A DNA stretch of 64,000 bases from Streptomyces sp. NBC_01298 (lineage in GTDB: Bacteria > Actinomycetota > Actinomycetes > Streptomycetales > Streptomycetaceae): assembly GCF_035978755.1 (NCBI RefSeq), contig NZ_CP108414.1, positions 5,642,001 to 5,706,000 of the forward strand. Reading direction: 5' to 3'. How positions within the stretch are numbered: position 1 is the stretch's first letter; every line of letters starts with the position of its first letter. Below, one piece after another: positions 9,379 to 19,965 of this stretch. The position numbers were made by a program, and so were the translations under genes. Below the pieces are notes generated by a model. That model made no database searches, was not told the DNA's origin, and worked only from the letters and a program-made list of their open reading frames with translations.

Positions 9379-10149
9379 ATGCGGGAGTGGTGGCGGGGGC
9401 TGGCGGGTGAGCTGGCCGGGCTGGTGCTGCCGGTCGGGTGCGCCGGCTGCGGGGCCGGCGGCGCGGCGATGCTGTGCGGAGCCTGCCGGTCGGAGCTCAG
9501 TGGGGCCTTGGCGGGGCCGGTACGGCCGTCTCCGTGCCCCGCGGGGCTGCCCGCGGTCCATGCGGCCACCGTGTACCGGGAGGCCGTACGGGCCGTCGTG
9601 CTGGCCCACAAGGAGCGTGGCGCGCTGCCGCTGGCCGGTGCCCTCGGCGCCGCACTGGCGGCCGCGGTCCGCGCGGGCGGGCCGGGCGGCGCAGGCGGCG
9701 GAGACGTCGTACTGGTTCCCGTGCCCTCCGCGCGGCACCGGGTGCGGGCGCGCGGGCACGATCCGGCGCGCAGGATCGCCCTGGCCGCCTCGGCGCGGCT
9801 GCGGCGGGAGGGGGTGCCCGCGCGCGTGGCGCCCGTACTGAGGCTGCGGCGGGCGGTGGCCGACCAGGCGGGCCTGGGGGCCGCGCAGCGCCGGGAGAAC
9901 CTCGCCGGGGCCCTGGAGGCGCGGCCCGGGGCCGGTCGGGTGACGGCGGGGGCGGCCCGGATCGTCGTGGTGGACGACCTCGTGACCACCGGATCCACCC
10001 TGGCGGAGGCGGCGCGGGCGCTGCGCGCGGCCGGGATCGGAGCGGCCTCGGCGGCGGGTCTGGCGGCCGCCGTGGTGGCCGCGCCGGCGGACTCCTTCGT
10101 ACGTCCCGGCGCCGGTGCAACTCGAACAGAGCAAAAAACTTGGGAATAG
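9379..10149 (+). CDS. ComF family phosphoribosyltransferase-like protein
   Basis: 256 residues from ATG 9379; a GTG at 9325 would add 18 residues and cannot be excluded, since neither start has a convincing ribosome binding site. The N-terminus carries a four-cysteine zinc-binding pattern (C21, C24, C33, C36 in VGCAGCGAGGAAMLCGAC). The PRTase core follows, with the PRPP-loop signature VVVDDLVTTGSTL near residues 196-208. ComF proteins are linked to DNA uptake in naturally competent bacteria, but in actinobacteria the role is unclear. The gene follows lpqB after 88 bp and precedes hpf, an arrangement found in other Streptomyces. Family assignment is firm; substrate and process unknown. Confidence 0.92.
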   Translation: MREWWRGLAGELAGLVLPVGCAGCGAGGAAMLCGACRSELSGALAGPVRPSPCPAGLPAVHAATVYREAVRAVVLAHKERGALPLAGALGAALAAAVRAGGPGGAGGGDVVLVPVPSARHRVRARGHDPARRIALAASARLRREGVPARVAPVLRLRRAVADQAGLGAAQRRENLAGALEARPGAGRVTAGAARIVVVDDLVTTGSTLAEAARALRAAGIGAASAAGLAAAVVAAPADSFVRPGAGATRTEQKTWE

Positions 10150-10507
10150 ATTTGGAACTGGAGGGGAAGGCGCATCGTTGCAGGTAGTAAGAGGGAACGG
10201 CCACCTGAACGGAGGTACGTTCCGGTAGCGGGTGCCGACAACCGGCATAGAGGGATATGTTCGGTTGTAAGGAATTGGCGAACCTTGGCCCCGCGCATCG
10301 GAGCGCACGTTTCGAGCGTCGTGACGATTCGGAAACTTCGTGTCAGAGGTTGTCCCTCGACTCCGAAGTCGGTGGGGTGTAGATCTTGCCGGTGGGGGAG
10401 GAGGAGGTGGAAGTCGCCAAGTCCGAGGCTCCGGTGTTCACCGGGGTCTGGTGCGAAAGGGAGACGCTTCGCCCCTGAGGCGGAGCTATCCGGGAACGGA
10501 GTTCTGC
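10150..10507 (+). promoter_or_regulatory. Long leader/promoter region upstream of hpf
   Basis: 358 bp without a convincing gene. It holds an inverted repeat ACAACCG (10238-10244) / CGGTTGT (10262-10268) separated by 17 nt that include the AT-rich GGATATG, and a purine-rich stretch around 10395-10412. A ribosome binding site GGAG is 8 nt before the GTG at 10508. No riboswitch was recognised. Confidence 0.4.
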
Positions 10508-11209
10508 GTGGACATCGTCGTCAAGGGCCGTAAGACCGAGGTGCCCGACCGGTTCCGCAAGCACGTGGCCGAGAAGCTGAATCCGGAGCGGATCCAGAAG
10601 CTCGACGCGAAGGTGATCAGCTTGGACGTCGAGGTGTCCAAGGAGCACAACCCGCGCCAGGCCGACCGTTCCGACCGCGTGGAGATCACCCTGCGTTCGC
10701 GGGGCCCGGTGATTCGTGCCGAGGCTTCCGCCGCCGACGCGTACGCGGCGCTCGACCTCGCTCAGGACAAGCTGGAGGCCCGGCTGCGCAAGCAGCACGA
10801 CAAGCGCTACACGCGGCGCGGCGCCGGACGACTCTCGGCGGCGGAGGTCGCCGACGTGGTCCCGAACGCCGCCACCCTCAACGGCAACGGCGAGCCGGTC
10901 AACGGCGAGAAGACGGACGCGATTCCGACCACCCGGATCGGATCGCTGGAAGTGCAGGGCGACGGCCCGCTCGTCGTGCGCGAGAAGACCCACTCGGCCG
11001 CACCCATGTCGCTCGACCAGGCCCTGTACGAGATGGAACTGGTCGGTCACGACTTCTATCTGTTCGTCGATTCCGACACCAAGATGCCGAGCGTCGTCTA
11101 CCGGCGCCACGGTTATGACTACGGCGTGATCCACCTCAACGCCTCCGACGCCGCCTCCAGCTCGGGTGAGCTCGACGGCGCGGGCGCGGGTGGCGCGCTC
11201 GGAGGCTGA
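10508..11209 (+). CDS. hpf: Ribosome hibernation promoting factor, long form
   Basis: 233 residues. GTG 10508 is preferred over upstream codons because homologues start (M/V)DIVVKGRKTEV and GGAG is correctly spaced. The N-terminal domain (1-110) is the S30AE/YfiA fold, with the basic surface RRGAGR and KQHDKR. A linker is followed by the C-terminal dimerisation domain (about 160-215: EKTHSAAPMSLDQALYEMEL, DFYLFVDSDTKMPSVVYRRHGYDYGVIHL), which defines the long HPF class that forms 100S ribosome dimers alone. The gene is followed by a perfect hairpin terminator. Streptomyces use this factor in stationary phase, spores and stress. Confidence 0.97.
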   Translation: MDIVVKGRKTEVPDRFRKHVAEKLNPERIQKLDAKVISLDVEVSKEHNPRQADRSDRVEITLRSRGPVIRAEASAADAYAALDLAQDKLEARLRKQHDKRYTRRGAGRLSAAEVADVVPNAATLNGNGEPVNGEKTDAIPTTRIGSLEVQGDGPLVVREKTHSAAPMSLDQALYEMELVGHDFYLFVDSDTKMPSVVYRRHGYDYGVIHLNASDAASSSGELDGAGAGGALGG

Positions 11210-11267
11210 GCCGCTGATTCCGGACTGATTCCGGGCTGGATCCGGATGTCCGTGCGGTGCCAGTGTG

Positions 11268-11303
11268 GTGCCCCCGCGTTCGCCCAGGCGGGCGCGGGGG
11301 CAC
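11268..11303 (+). terminator. Hairpin terminator after hpf
   Basis: Perfect 11-bp stem GTGCCCCCGCG (11268-11278) / CGCGGGGGCAC (11293-11303) with a 14-nt loop that can fold further. There is no long T run, as is usual in Streptomyces. Confidence 0.85.
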
Positions 11304-11350
11304 TCGTGTGAGGTGATGGCTGCGAAACGGTGGCTTGTATGGGTCGGCCT

Positions 11351-11376
11351 GTAACCGTCGGCACCCGTTCGGTTAC
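11351..11376. promoter_or_regulatory. Inverted repeat GTAACCG/CGGTTAC, operator candidate
   Basis: GTAACCG at 11351-11357 and its complement CGGTTAC at 11370-11376, separated by 12 nt, about 90 bp before the response regulator gene. The arms are perfect. Which protein binds is unknown; MtrA or the downstream regulator itself are possibilities. Confidence 0.5.
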
Positions 11377-11467
11377 CTGGGCATGGAATCATGTCGGGCA
11401 GTCAGCCGGCGGCCGCTCTCGTCGGATTGACCCAGCAGCTCAGCACCGTGGTGCAGGGGGAGGAACG

Positions 11468-12196
11468 ATGGCGGACAGCTTCGGGCCGGTGCGTGATGAC
11501 AACGGTGCGGGCTGCCGTGACGAGGACCGGGTGGCAGAGCCGATCCGGGTTCTCGTGGTCGACGACCACGCGCTGTTCCGGCGCGGGCTGGAGATCGTCC
11601 TCGCGCAGGAGGAGGACATCCAGGTCGTCGGCGAGGCGGGAGACGGGGCGGAGGCCGTGGACAAGGCGGCGGATCTGCTGCCGGACATCGTGCTGATGGA
11701 TGTGCGGATGCCGCGGCGCGGCGGGATCGAGGCGTGCACCTCGATCAAGGAGGTGGCGCCCTCCGCGAAGATCATCATGCTGACGATCAGCGACGAGGAG
11801 GCGGACCTCTACGACGCGATCAAGGCGGGGGCCACCGGGTACCTGCTGAAGGAGATCTCCACGGACGAGGTCGCGACGGCGATCCGGGCGGTGGCGGACG
11901 GGCAGTCGCAGATCAGTCCGTCGATGGCGTCGAAGCTGCTGACGGAGTTCAAGTCGATGATCCAGCGGACGGACGAGCGGCGGTTGGTGCCGGCGCCACG
12001 GCTGACGGATCGGGAGCTGGAGGTCCTGAAGCTGGTGGCCACCGGGATGAACAACCGCGACATCGCGAAGGAGTTGTTCATCTCCGAGAACACCGTGAAG
12101 AACCATGTGCGCAACATTCTGGAGAAGCTGCAGTTGCACTCCAGGATGGAGGCGGTGGTGTACGCGATGCGGGAGAAGATCCTCGAGATCCGGTAG
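11468..12196 (+). CDS. NarL/FixJ family response regulator, no adjacent kinase
   Basis: 242 residues from ATG 11468, with GGGGGAGGAAC just upstream. The receiver domain (27-145) has D32-D33, phospho-acceptor D78 (VLMDVRMPRRGG), Thr in IMLTISDEE and Lys in YLLKEIS. The LuxR-type HTH (about 179-235) shows LTDRELEVLKLVATGMNNRDIAKELFISENTVKNHV. The sequence is complete and all receiver residues are present, so it could be phosphorylated. There is no histidine kinase next to it, which makes it an orphan regulator here. In S. coelicolor the regulator at this place between hpf and secA is likewise unpaired, as far as I recall. Target genes are unknown. Confidence 0.95.
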   Translation: MADSFGPVRDDNGAGCRDEDRVAEPIRVLVVDDHALFRRGLEIVLAQEEDIQVVGEAGDGAEAVDKAADLLPDIVLMDVRMPRRGGIEACTSIKEVAPSAKIIMLTISDEEADLYDAIKAGATGYLLKEISTDEVATAIRAVADGQSQISPSMASKLLTEFKSMIQRTDERRLVPAPRLTDRELEVLKLVATGMNNRDIAKELFISENTVKNHVRNILEKLQLHSRMEAVVYAMREKILEIR

Positions 12197-12244
12197 GCCC
12201 TCCGGTGGGCCCATCGGGGCGAGGTCCCTCGTGGAGCCGCGGCT

Positions 12245-13420
12245 TCAGAGGGTCGACAGTTCCGCCGTTACCGCCGCCGCTTCCGCCGGAGAGCTCGCGC
12301 GGTCGATCCGGATCGCGTCGCAGCCGACCCAAGTGGCGGCTTCGCGGAGGGCTTCGGCCATGGCGCGGGCTGCCTTCGGGGTGGTCAGGGAGAGCTGGCG
12401 GGCCACCAGGGTGGTGCCCTCGCGGGCCGGGTCCACGCGGCCCTGGAGGTGGCCCCCGGCCAGCAGGGGCATCGCGAAGTAGCCGTGGATCCGCCGGGGC
12501 TTGGGCACGTAGGCCTCCAGGCGGTGCGTGAAGCCGAAGATCCGCTCCGTGCGCGGGCGTTCCCAGATCAGGGAGTCGAAGGGCGAGAGCAAGGTCGTGC
12601 GGTGGCGGCCCCGGGGGAGCGGGGAGAGGGCCGAGGGGTCCGCCCAGGCCGGTTTGTCCCAGCCCTCCACCTGCACCGGGACCAGGCCGGCGTCCTCGAC
12701 CACGGCGTCGAAGTCCTGGTTCTTGAGGCGGTGGTAGTCCGCGATGTCGGAGCGGGTGCCCACGCCCAGGGACCGCCCCGCGAGGGCCACGAGGCGGCGC
12801 TTGCACTCCCGGTCGTCCAGTTCGTCGTGGAGCAGGGCCGAGGGGACCGCGCGCTCGGGCAGGTCGTAGACCCGCTTCCAGCCGCGGCGTTCGGTGCAGA
12901 CGACCTCGCCGATGTCGAGGAGCCACTCCACCGCGATCTTCGTCTCGGACCATTCGAACCATTCGCCGCCGTTCTTGGCGCCGCCCAGTTCGGTGGAGGT
13001 GAGAGGGCCCTCGGCCGCCAGGCGGTCCAGGACCGTCTTCGTCGAGCGGTCCTTGTCCTCCAGGACGTGCCAGCGGTGGCCGCGGGCCTTGCGGGCCCGG
13101 CGGCGGAAGGCGAAGTGCGGCCATTCCTCGATCGGCAGGATGCAGGCCGCGTGCGACCAGTACTCGAAGGCGTGCTGGTCCGACCAGTACGAGGCTTCGA
13201 CGGTGGAGCGGCCGACCGCGCCGAGCCGCGCGTACGGGACGAGCTCGTGGGAGCGGGCCAGTACGGAGATCGTGTCGAGCTGGACGGCGCCCAGGTGGCG
13301 CAGGACGCCGCGGACCCCGCCGCGCCGGTCCGGGGCGCCCAGGAATCCCTGCGCGCGCAGCGCGATGCGGCGGGCCTCGTCGGCGGAGAGGGACACGGTC
13401 GGCGGGGGTGCGGGCGTCAT
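12245..13420 (-). CDS. Winged-helix DNA glycosylase of the AlkX/YcaQ (HTH_42) family
   Basis: 391 residues from ATG 13420. The domain has tandem winged helices, beginning with [16 protein letters not shown]. The catalytic signature in this family is Q-phi-D or Q-phi-Q; here it reads QLD in [18 protein letters not shown] (near residues 47-49), which matches the YcaQ/AlkX subtype rather than the AlkZ self-resistance subtype. These enzymes unhook interstrand crosslinks and remove bulky alkyl-purines. No biosynthetic genes for a DNA alkylator are nearby, so general repair is likely. A TAGGGT box ends 6 nt before the start codon, suggesting a leaderless mRNA. Family is firm, the lesion spectrum is inferred. 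Confidence 0.9.
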   Translation of the reverse strand: MTPAPPPTVSLSADEARRIALRAQGFLGAPDRRGGVRGVLRHLGAVQLDTISVLARSHELVPYARLGAVGRSTVEASYWSDQHAFEYWSHAACILPIEEWPHFAFRRRARKARGHRWHVLEDKDRSTKTVLDRLAAEGPLTSTELGGAKNGGEWFEWSETKIAVEWLLDIGEVVCTERRGWKRVYDLPERAVPSALLHDELDDRECKRRLVALAGRSLGVGTRSDIADYHRLKNQDFDAVVEDAGLVPVQVEGWDKPAWADPSALSPLPRGRHRTTLLSPFDSLIWERPRTERIFGFTHRLEAYVPKPRRIHGYFAMPLLAGGHLQGRVDPAREGTTLVARQLSLTTPKAARAMAEALREAATWVGCDAIRIDRASSPAEAAAVTAELSTL

Positions 13421-13426
13421 GACCGC

Positions 13427-13432
13427 ACCCTA
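13427..13432 (-). promoter_or_regulatory. -10 box TAGGGT for the AlkX-like gene, leaderless type
   Basis: On the minus strand TAGGGT is followed by six bases and ATG 13420, placing transcription start at or next to the A of the start codon. No ribosome binding site is present. Confidence 0.55.
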
Positions 13433-14008
13433 GACCCGGCCACCGACAGGCGAGGGAAGGTACGGGAGGCGGGAGGGCAGGCCGAGGTCCGAGGGGAGCA
13501 TGGCGCCCGTCCAGCAGTCCCGCAGGGTTTCGCGGTGTTCCATGCCCGCGCGCGCGACGCCCTCGATGGTGAAGCCGGCCTTCTCGGCGACCCGGCGGGA
13601 GGCGTCGTTGCCGACGCCCGCGCGCCAGATCATCCGCACGCAGCCCAGGTCGGTGAAGGCCCAGCGCAGTACGGCGGGCAGCGCCTCGGGCAGGTAGCCG
13701 CGGCCCCGGTGGCCGGCGACGGTCCAGTAGCCGACCTCGTGCGCGTTGTCGCCCTGCGGGCCGAGGCCGACGCAGGCGACCAGCGGGCCGCCCGCGCCGA
13801 GCCGGACGCCGAAGTTGTACTCGGATCCGTTCAGCCCGCCCGGGACCCGGGTCGCGAAGGACTCGGCGTGCGTCCGCTCGTACGGGACGGGGACCGGTAT
13901 CCAGCGCTGGATCGCGGGATCCTGCAGGGCCGCGTACACCTCGTCCGTGTCCGAGGCGTCCAGGGGGCGCAGGACGAGACGCTCGGTGGTCAGGGTGATC
14001 GGTTCCAT
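13430..14008 (-). CDS. GNAT family N-acetyltransferase, RimJ/RimL type
   Basis: 192 residues from ATG 14008; the frame is open to 14071 but the natural N-terminus of this family is [24 protein letters not shown], right after this ATG. The acetyl-CoA loop is seen in [13 protein letters not shown], and the C-terminal [20 protein letters not shown] is typical for RimJ/RimL-like enzymes that acetylate protein N-termini or small amines. It ends 9 bp before the AlkX-like start and points the same way. The -10 box of the AlkX-like gene lies inside the last codons of this gene, so the second gene may have its own promoter. Substrate unknown. Confidence 0.9.
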   Translation of the reverse strand: MEPITLTTERLVLRPLDASDTDEVYAALQDPAIQRWIPVPVPYERTHAESFATRVPGGLNGSEYNFGVRLGAGGPLVACVGLGPQGDNAHEVGYWTVAGHRGRGYLPEALPAVLRWAFTDLGCVRMIWRAGVGNDASRRVAEKAGFTIEGVARAGMEHRETLRDCWTGAMLPSDLGLPSRLPYLPSPVGGRV

Positions 14009-14163
14009 GGACGGATTCTGCTCTGGGAGGACGGCCGCGGGGAAACGGATTCCGGAAGAGGGACCGCCCATACCGGCACCTTCGGTGCCCCTCGCACGTT
14101 CTCATTTCCGGGCAGTCCAGCCCCGCGGCAGTGCGGACCTCCCGACGCGACCGCGTCCTCGCT

Positions 14164-14169
14164 TACGAT
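14164..14169 (+). promoter_or_regulatory. -10 candidate TACGAT for secA
   Basis: TACGAT at 14164-14169 is about 80 nt before the secA start in the 240-bp region between the divergent GNAT gene and secA. No clear -35 was found. A well placed AAGGAG lies at 14233-14238. Confidence 0.4.
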
Positions 14170-14248
14170 GGCCGTTGCGGTGGGGCCCACCCTCCGTGCC
14201 CGCGCACGAATACAGTGCCAGGCCCGACCGGCAAGGAGACAAACCTCG

Positions 14249-17029
<2,781 letters not shown>

Positions 17030-17050
17030 CCCGCGGGCAGCTCGCGGGAA

Positions 17051-17101
17051 CGCCGCCGGGGCCGGACACCACGCTGTGCGTGGGGTCCGGCCCCGGCGGC
17101 G
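17051..17101. terminator. Strong bidirectional terminator between secA and the Rv3235-like gene
   Basis: Perfect 17-bp arms beginning CGCCGCCGGGGCCGGAC, loop of 17 nt that includes a second small stem ACGC/GCGT. The converging genes at either side share it. Confidence 0.9.
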
Positions 17102-17132
17102 TTGGTGTGTGTTGGCGCGTGCGGGCCCGGGG

Positions 17133-17801
17133 TCATGGGCGGGGGCCTTGGAGTTCCACGGCGGCGCAGCGCCAGCGCAGGTCGGGGCCCTGTTCCAGGC
17201 GGAAGGCCAGCGCGGTGAGGCGCTCGCCCGTCGCGATGCGGGCGAAGGCCTCGATGACCCCCGGGCCGGGGGTGAAGCGGCCGCACCCGTGGAGGACGGG
17301 GCTGAGCCGGCGGGCGTCGTACGCGCGCTCCTGCGGGGGGTCGGCGGGGGCGAGGGTGATCAGCTGGTCGTAGGCCGGGCCGATGGTGTGGCCGATCAGG
17401 GAGTGCACGGGGCGGCGTCCGCTGAGGACGGCGAGCAGCCGTTCGGCGAACCAGTGGTGCGGGCCGCTGCCGCGGGGGACGGTGGTGGGCGGTCGGCGCC
17501 GGTCGTGGCGGCCGGGCCGCGCGGTCCGGGGGCCGGTCCCGGCCGGCCGCGCGGAGCCCCGGCCGGGCCCGGTGCCGGCGCCGCCCCCGGCAGCCGTTCG
17601 TGGGCCGCCGCCGCTCCCGGGGCGCCGGGTGGTCCCGGGCCCGGGCCCGGTGGGCCCTGTGGGCCCGGGGCTGCGGAGGCTCTCGGTGGGCCCGGGGACG
17701 CCGGGGTTTCCGGTGCTCCCGGGCGCGCGGGGGCTTCCGGTGGGCCCCATGGGGCTGGTTCCGGGGGTGGTTCCCGTGGGGTGGGGTGTGCTGGTGGTCA
17801 T
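17133..17801 (-). CDS. Rv3235 family protein
   Basis: 222 residues from ATG 17801. The first ~110 residues are a Gly/Pro/Thr/Arg-rich, clearly disordered stretch with imperfect repeats of the GPTGSPRAPG kind. The conserved C-terminal domain (about 115-222) contains HHWFAERLLAVLSGRRPVHSLIGHTIGPAYDQL, then LSPVLHGCGRFTPGPGVIEAFARI and FRLEQGPDLRWRCAAVEL, which is the hallmark of the Rv3235 family found next to secA in actinobacteria. Its biochemical role is not known; conservation beside secA suggests a link to secretion or growth. It converges on secA across a strong terminator. Confidence 0.85.
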   Translation of the reverse strand: MTTSTPHPTGTTPGTSPMGPTGSPRAPGSTGNPGVPGPTESLRSPGPTGPTGPGPGTTRRPGSGGGPRTAAGGGAGTGPGRGSARPAGTGPRTARPGRHDRRRPPTTVPRGSGPHHWFAERLLAVLSGRRPVHSLIGHTIGPAYDQLITLAPADPPQERAYDARRLSPVLHGCGRFTPGPGVIEAFARIATGERLTALAFRLEQGPDLRWRCAAVELQGPRP

Positions 17802-18247
17802 GGCGGTCGTCCCCGGGGTCGGGCCCGGCGTGGTACCGGGCGGTAACTTGGTAGGGGACTTCTACGGGGCCGCGAACACGCTCCGCAACGATGCCGCGGG
17901 GGCGCCCCGGGTCCGGCCCGCCTTCACCTATCCGGGTCGGTCCCCGGCCGCCCCCGGGCCCGGGCCCCGGGCCCGCGGGGCGGGAGGTGGACGCCGCATG
18001 GCCCCGCCGCGGCACCCCGAAGGGGGACCCGGGCCGTCACGGATGGAGTCCGGGCCTCGGGGCCGGTCCCTTCCGGGGGCGGCGTCACCGGACGGGCCCG
18101 CCCCGGGCCGTCACGGACGGGGTGCGGGGCGGGGCGGCGGAGTTGTGGAGGGTGCTGGGGGTGATGCGTGTGAGGGGGCGGCGGGGGATGCGGGGCGGGT
18201 CCCGGTCGTATCCTGGGGGCGTTTCCGACTACCGAAAGCAGCCGGCC
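17802..18247. other. 446-bp intergenic region, G/C-run rich
   Basis: No convincing gene. It has long runs of C and G, two near-identical copies of GGGCCGTCACGGA(T/C) at about 18029 and 18109, and near its right end a TATCCT box (18209-18214) that fits a -10 element about 35 nt before the next start codon. The left edge should contain the promoter of the minus-strand Rv3235-like gene. Confidence 0.5.
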
Positions 18248-18748
18248 ATGCGCGTGTACGTCCCCCTGACCCTGCCCGGGCTCGCCGAGGCGCACCAGGC
18301 GGGTGAGCTGGGCCCGGCTCCGCTGCGGGCGTACGCCGTCACGCCCGGGCTGCGCGAGTGGTTCGTGTCGGACGACATCGAGGAGCTGGAGTACGCCGCC
18401 CTGACCAGGGCCGCCGTCGCCTCGCTGCGGATGATCGCCGAGGACGGGGCCGCGCCCCGCAAGCGGGTCGTGGTGGCCGTCGACGTGGACGACAAGGCCG
18501 CCACCGCCGTCCCCGGCGCCGACGAGGCCGCGCTCGGCCAGGTGGCGCTCGCCGGGGCCGTACGGCTCTCGGTGGCGGCCGCGGTGCACGTGGACGCCGA
18601 AGAGGCCCTGGAGGACGTGAGCGCCGCCGTGGCGGCCGTCGCGGCCGCGGACGGGGGCGACGAGGACGCGCGCTCCACCGTGGACGAGGCCGAGGAGCAC
18701 GAGCTGCTGTGGTTCGGGGTCCAGGAGATTCCGGGGCTGCTGAAGTGA
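18248..18748 (+). CDS. DUF6912-type conserved actinobacterial protein
   Basis: 166 residues from ATG 18248; upstream codons in the same frame belong to the G-rich intergenic region. The sequence begins MRVYVPLTLPGLAEAHQAG and has central helices EYAALTRAAVASLRMIAE followed by strands RVVVAVDVDD and acidic segments ending HELLWFGVQEIPGLLK. No signal peptide or membrane segment. I recognise this as the small conserved family annotated DUF6912 in Streptomyces; the enzymatic or binding role is unknown. Its stop overlaps the GTG start of the HAD-like gene (GTGA at 18745-18748), so the two products are probably made together. Confidence 0.8.
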   Translation: MRVYVPLTLPGLAEAHQAGELGPAPLRAYAVTPGLREWFVSDDIEELEYAALTRAAVASLRMIAEDGAAPRKRVVVAVDVDDKAATAVPGADEAALGQVALAGAVRLSVAAAVHVDAEEALEDVSAAVAAVAAADGGDEDARSTVDEAEEHELLWFGVQEIPGLLK

Positions 18749-19569
18749 GCGCCGCACCCCGGAACCCCGCACCCGAGGGCCCCGTGCCCGTGGTCCCCAC
18801 GCCCGAGGGCCCCGCGCTCGCGGTGCCGGCACCCGCGGTGCCGGTCCGGGCCGCCGCCGTGCCCGTCGCCGCCGCGTCCGCGCGCCCGGCGGCCCCGGTC
18901 CCGGCGTCCGCGGCCCCGCACATCGTCTGGGACTGGAACGGCACGCTGCTCCACGACATCGACGCCGTGATAGCAGCCACCAACGCCTCCTTCGCCGAGC
19001 TCGGCCTCGCTCCGATCACCCTGGAGCGGTACCGCGAGCTGTACGTCGTACCGGTGCCGAAGTTCTACGAGCGGCTCATGGGCCGGCTCCCCACGGACGC
19101 CGAGTGGCTGGTCATGGACGAGGCCTTCCACCGCCACTACTGGGTGGCCGCCGAGGACGCCGGGCTCGCCGAGGGGGCCCGCGACCTCCTGCGGGACTGG
19201 CAGGAGGGCGGGCTCACGCAGTCCCTGCTGTCCCTCGCGCCCCACGACAAGCTCGTGCCGCTCGTCCGGGCGCACGGGATCGACACGCACTTCCTGCGCG
19301 TCGACGGCCGTACCGGGCCCTCCCACACCACCAAGGCGGGACACCTCGTACGTCACTTGGCGGCCCTGGAGGGGACGGGAGTGACGGCCGGGCGTACGGT
19401 CCTCATCGGAGACGCCGTGGACGACGCGCTGGCCGCCGCGCACGTGGGCGCGCGGGCCGTCCTCTATACGGGCGGATCACACAGCCGGGGCAGTCTGGAA
19501 TCAGCCGGTGTCCCCGTCGTGGACAGCCTGGCGGAGGCCGTCCGCACTGCTCGCGAGCTGGCCGGATAG
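18745..19569 (+). CDS. HAD superfamily hydrolase-like protein
   Basis: 274 residues from GTG 18745, translationally coupled to the preceding gene. The first ~57 residues are Pro/Ala/Val-rich and probably flexible. Motif I reads DWNGT (63-67): the nucleophile Asp is present but the second, acid/base Asp of the usual DxDxT is Asn. Motif II may be LSLAPHDKL, the Lys of motif III is likely in TTKAGHLVRHL, and motif IV is VLIGDAVDDALAA. The cap is the small helical type (C1). This subgroup resembles phosphoglycolate phosphatases in outline. The Asn replacement suggests a changed or weak phosphatase activity. Substrate unknown. Confidence 0.87.
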   Translation: MSAAPRNPAPEGPVPVVPTPEGPALAVPAPAVPVRAAAVPVAAASARPAAPVPASAAPHIVWDWNGTLLHDIDAVIAATNASFAELGLAPITLERYRELYVVPVPKFYERLMGRLPTDAEWLVMDEAFHRHYWVAAEDAGLAEGARDLLRDWQEGGLTQSLLSLAPHDKLVPLVRAHGIDTHFLRVDGRTGPSHTTKAGHLVRHLAALEGTGVTAGRTVLIGDAVDDALAAAHVGARAVLYTGGSHSRGSLESAGVPVVDSLAEAVRTARELAG

Positions 19570-19965
19570 CGACCGGCGCATGAGCGGAGAGCGACCGCGC
19601 ACCGGCCTGGCACGCCCGGCCGGGCCGGGCCCTGTCCAGAGTGTCAAAGTTACCCCCCCTCTTTTGTACACATACAGCTCATGACGAGCCGGGGGTGGAG
19701 CGAGATAGCCTGGTACCCGTGATCAGCGCGATAGTTCTCGGAGGCACTGAAGCCTCCGCCCGGCGCCCGGCGCACATACGTGCCCGGGCCCTCGCTGATC
19801 TCCGCCCCCGGGACGGCCGGCCGATCTTGGCCGATTTCCTCCCGGTGGGCTCTCTCGACGGCATAGCGTCGATCCCGGACGGACAACGAATCCCCGCCTC
19901 GCGGTGCTATGCCATTCCTTCCTTCACCTACGTCACGCAATGGCGCGCGACAGGAGCCAGAGGAC
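19570..19965 (+). promoter_or_regulatory. 396-bp promoter/leader region of gdhB
   Basis: The region has an AT-richer patch (19650-19690) with GTTAC, and a TAGCCT box at 19706-19711 followed seven bases later by GTG 19719, which opens an alternative frame of 103 codons that overlaps the start of gdhB. An obvious ribosome binding site CAGGAG lies about 12 nt before ATG 19966. No terminator for the upstream HAD-like gene is clear beyond GC-rich repeats near 19604-19632. Confidence 0.4.

Noticed and set aside
12449..14248. 600-codon extension of SecA
   Set aside because: It lies antisense to the AlkX-like and GNAT genes and has no SecA similarity; GTG 14249 has AAGGAG and the conserved N-terminus.
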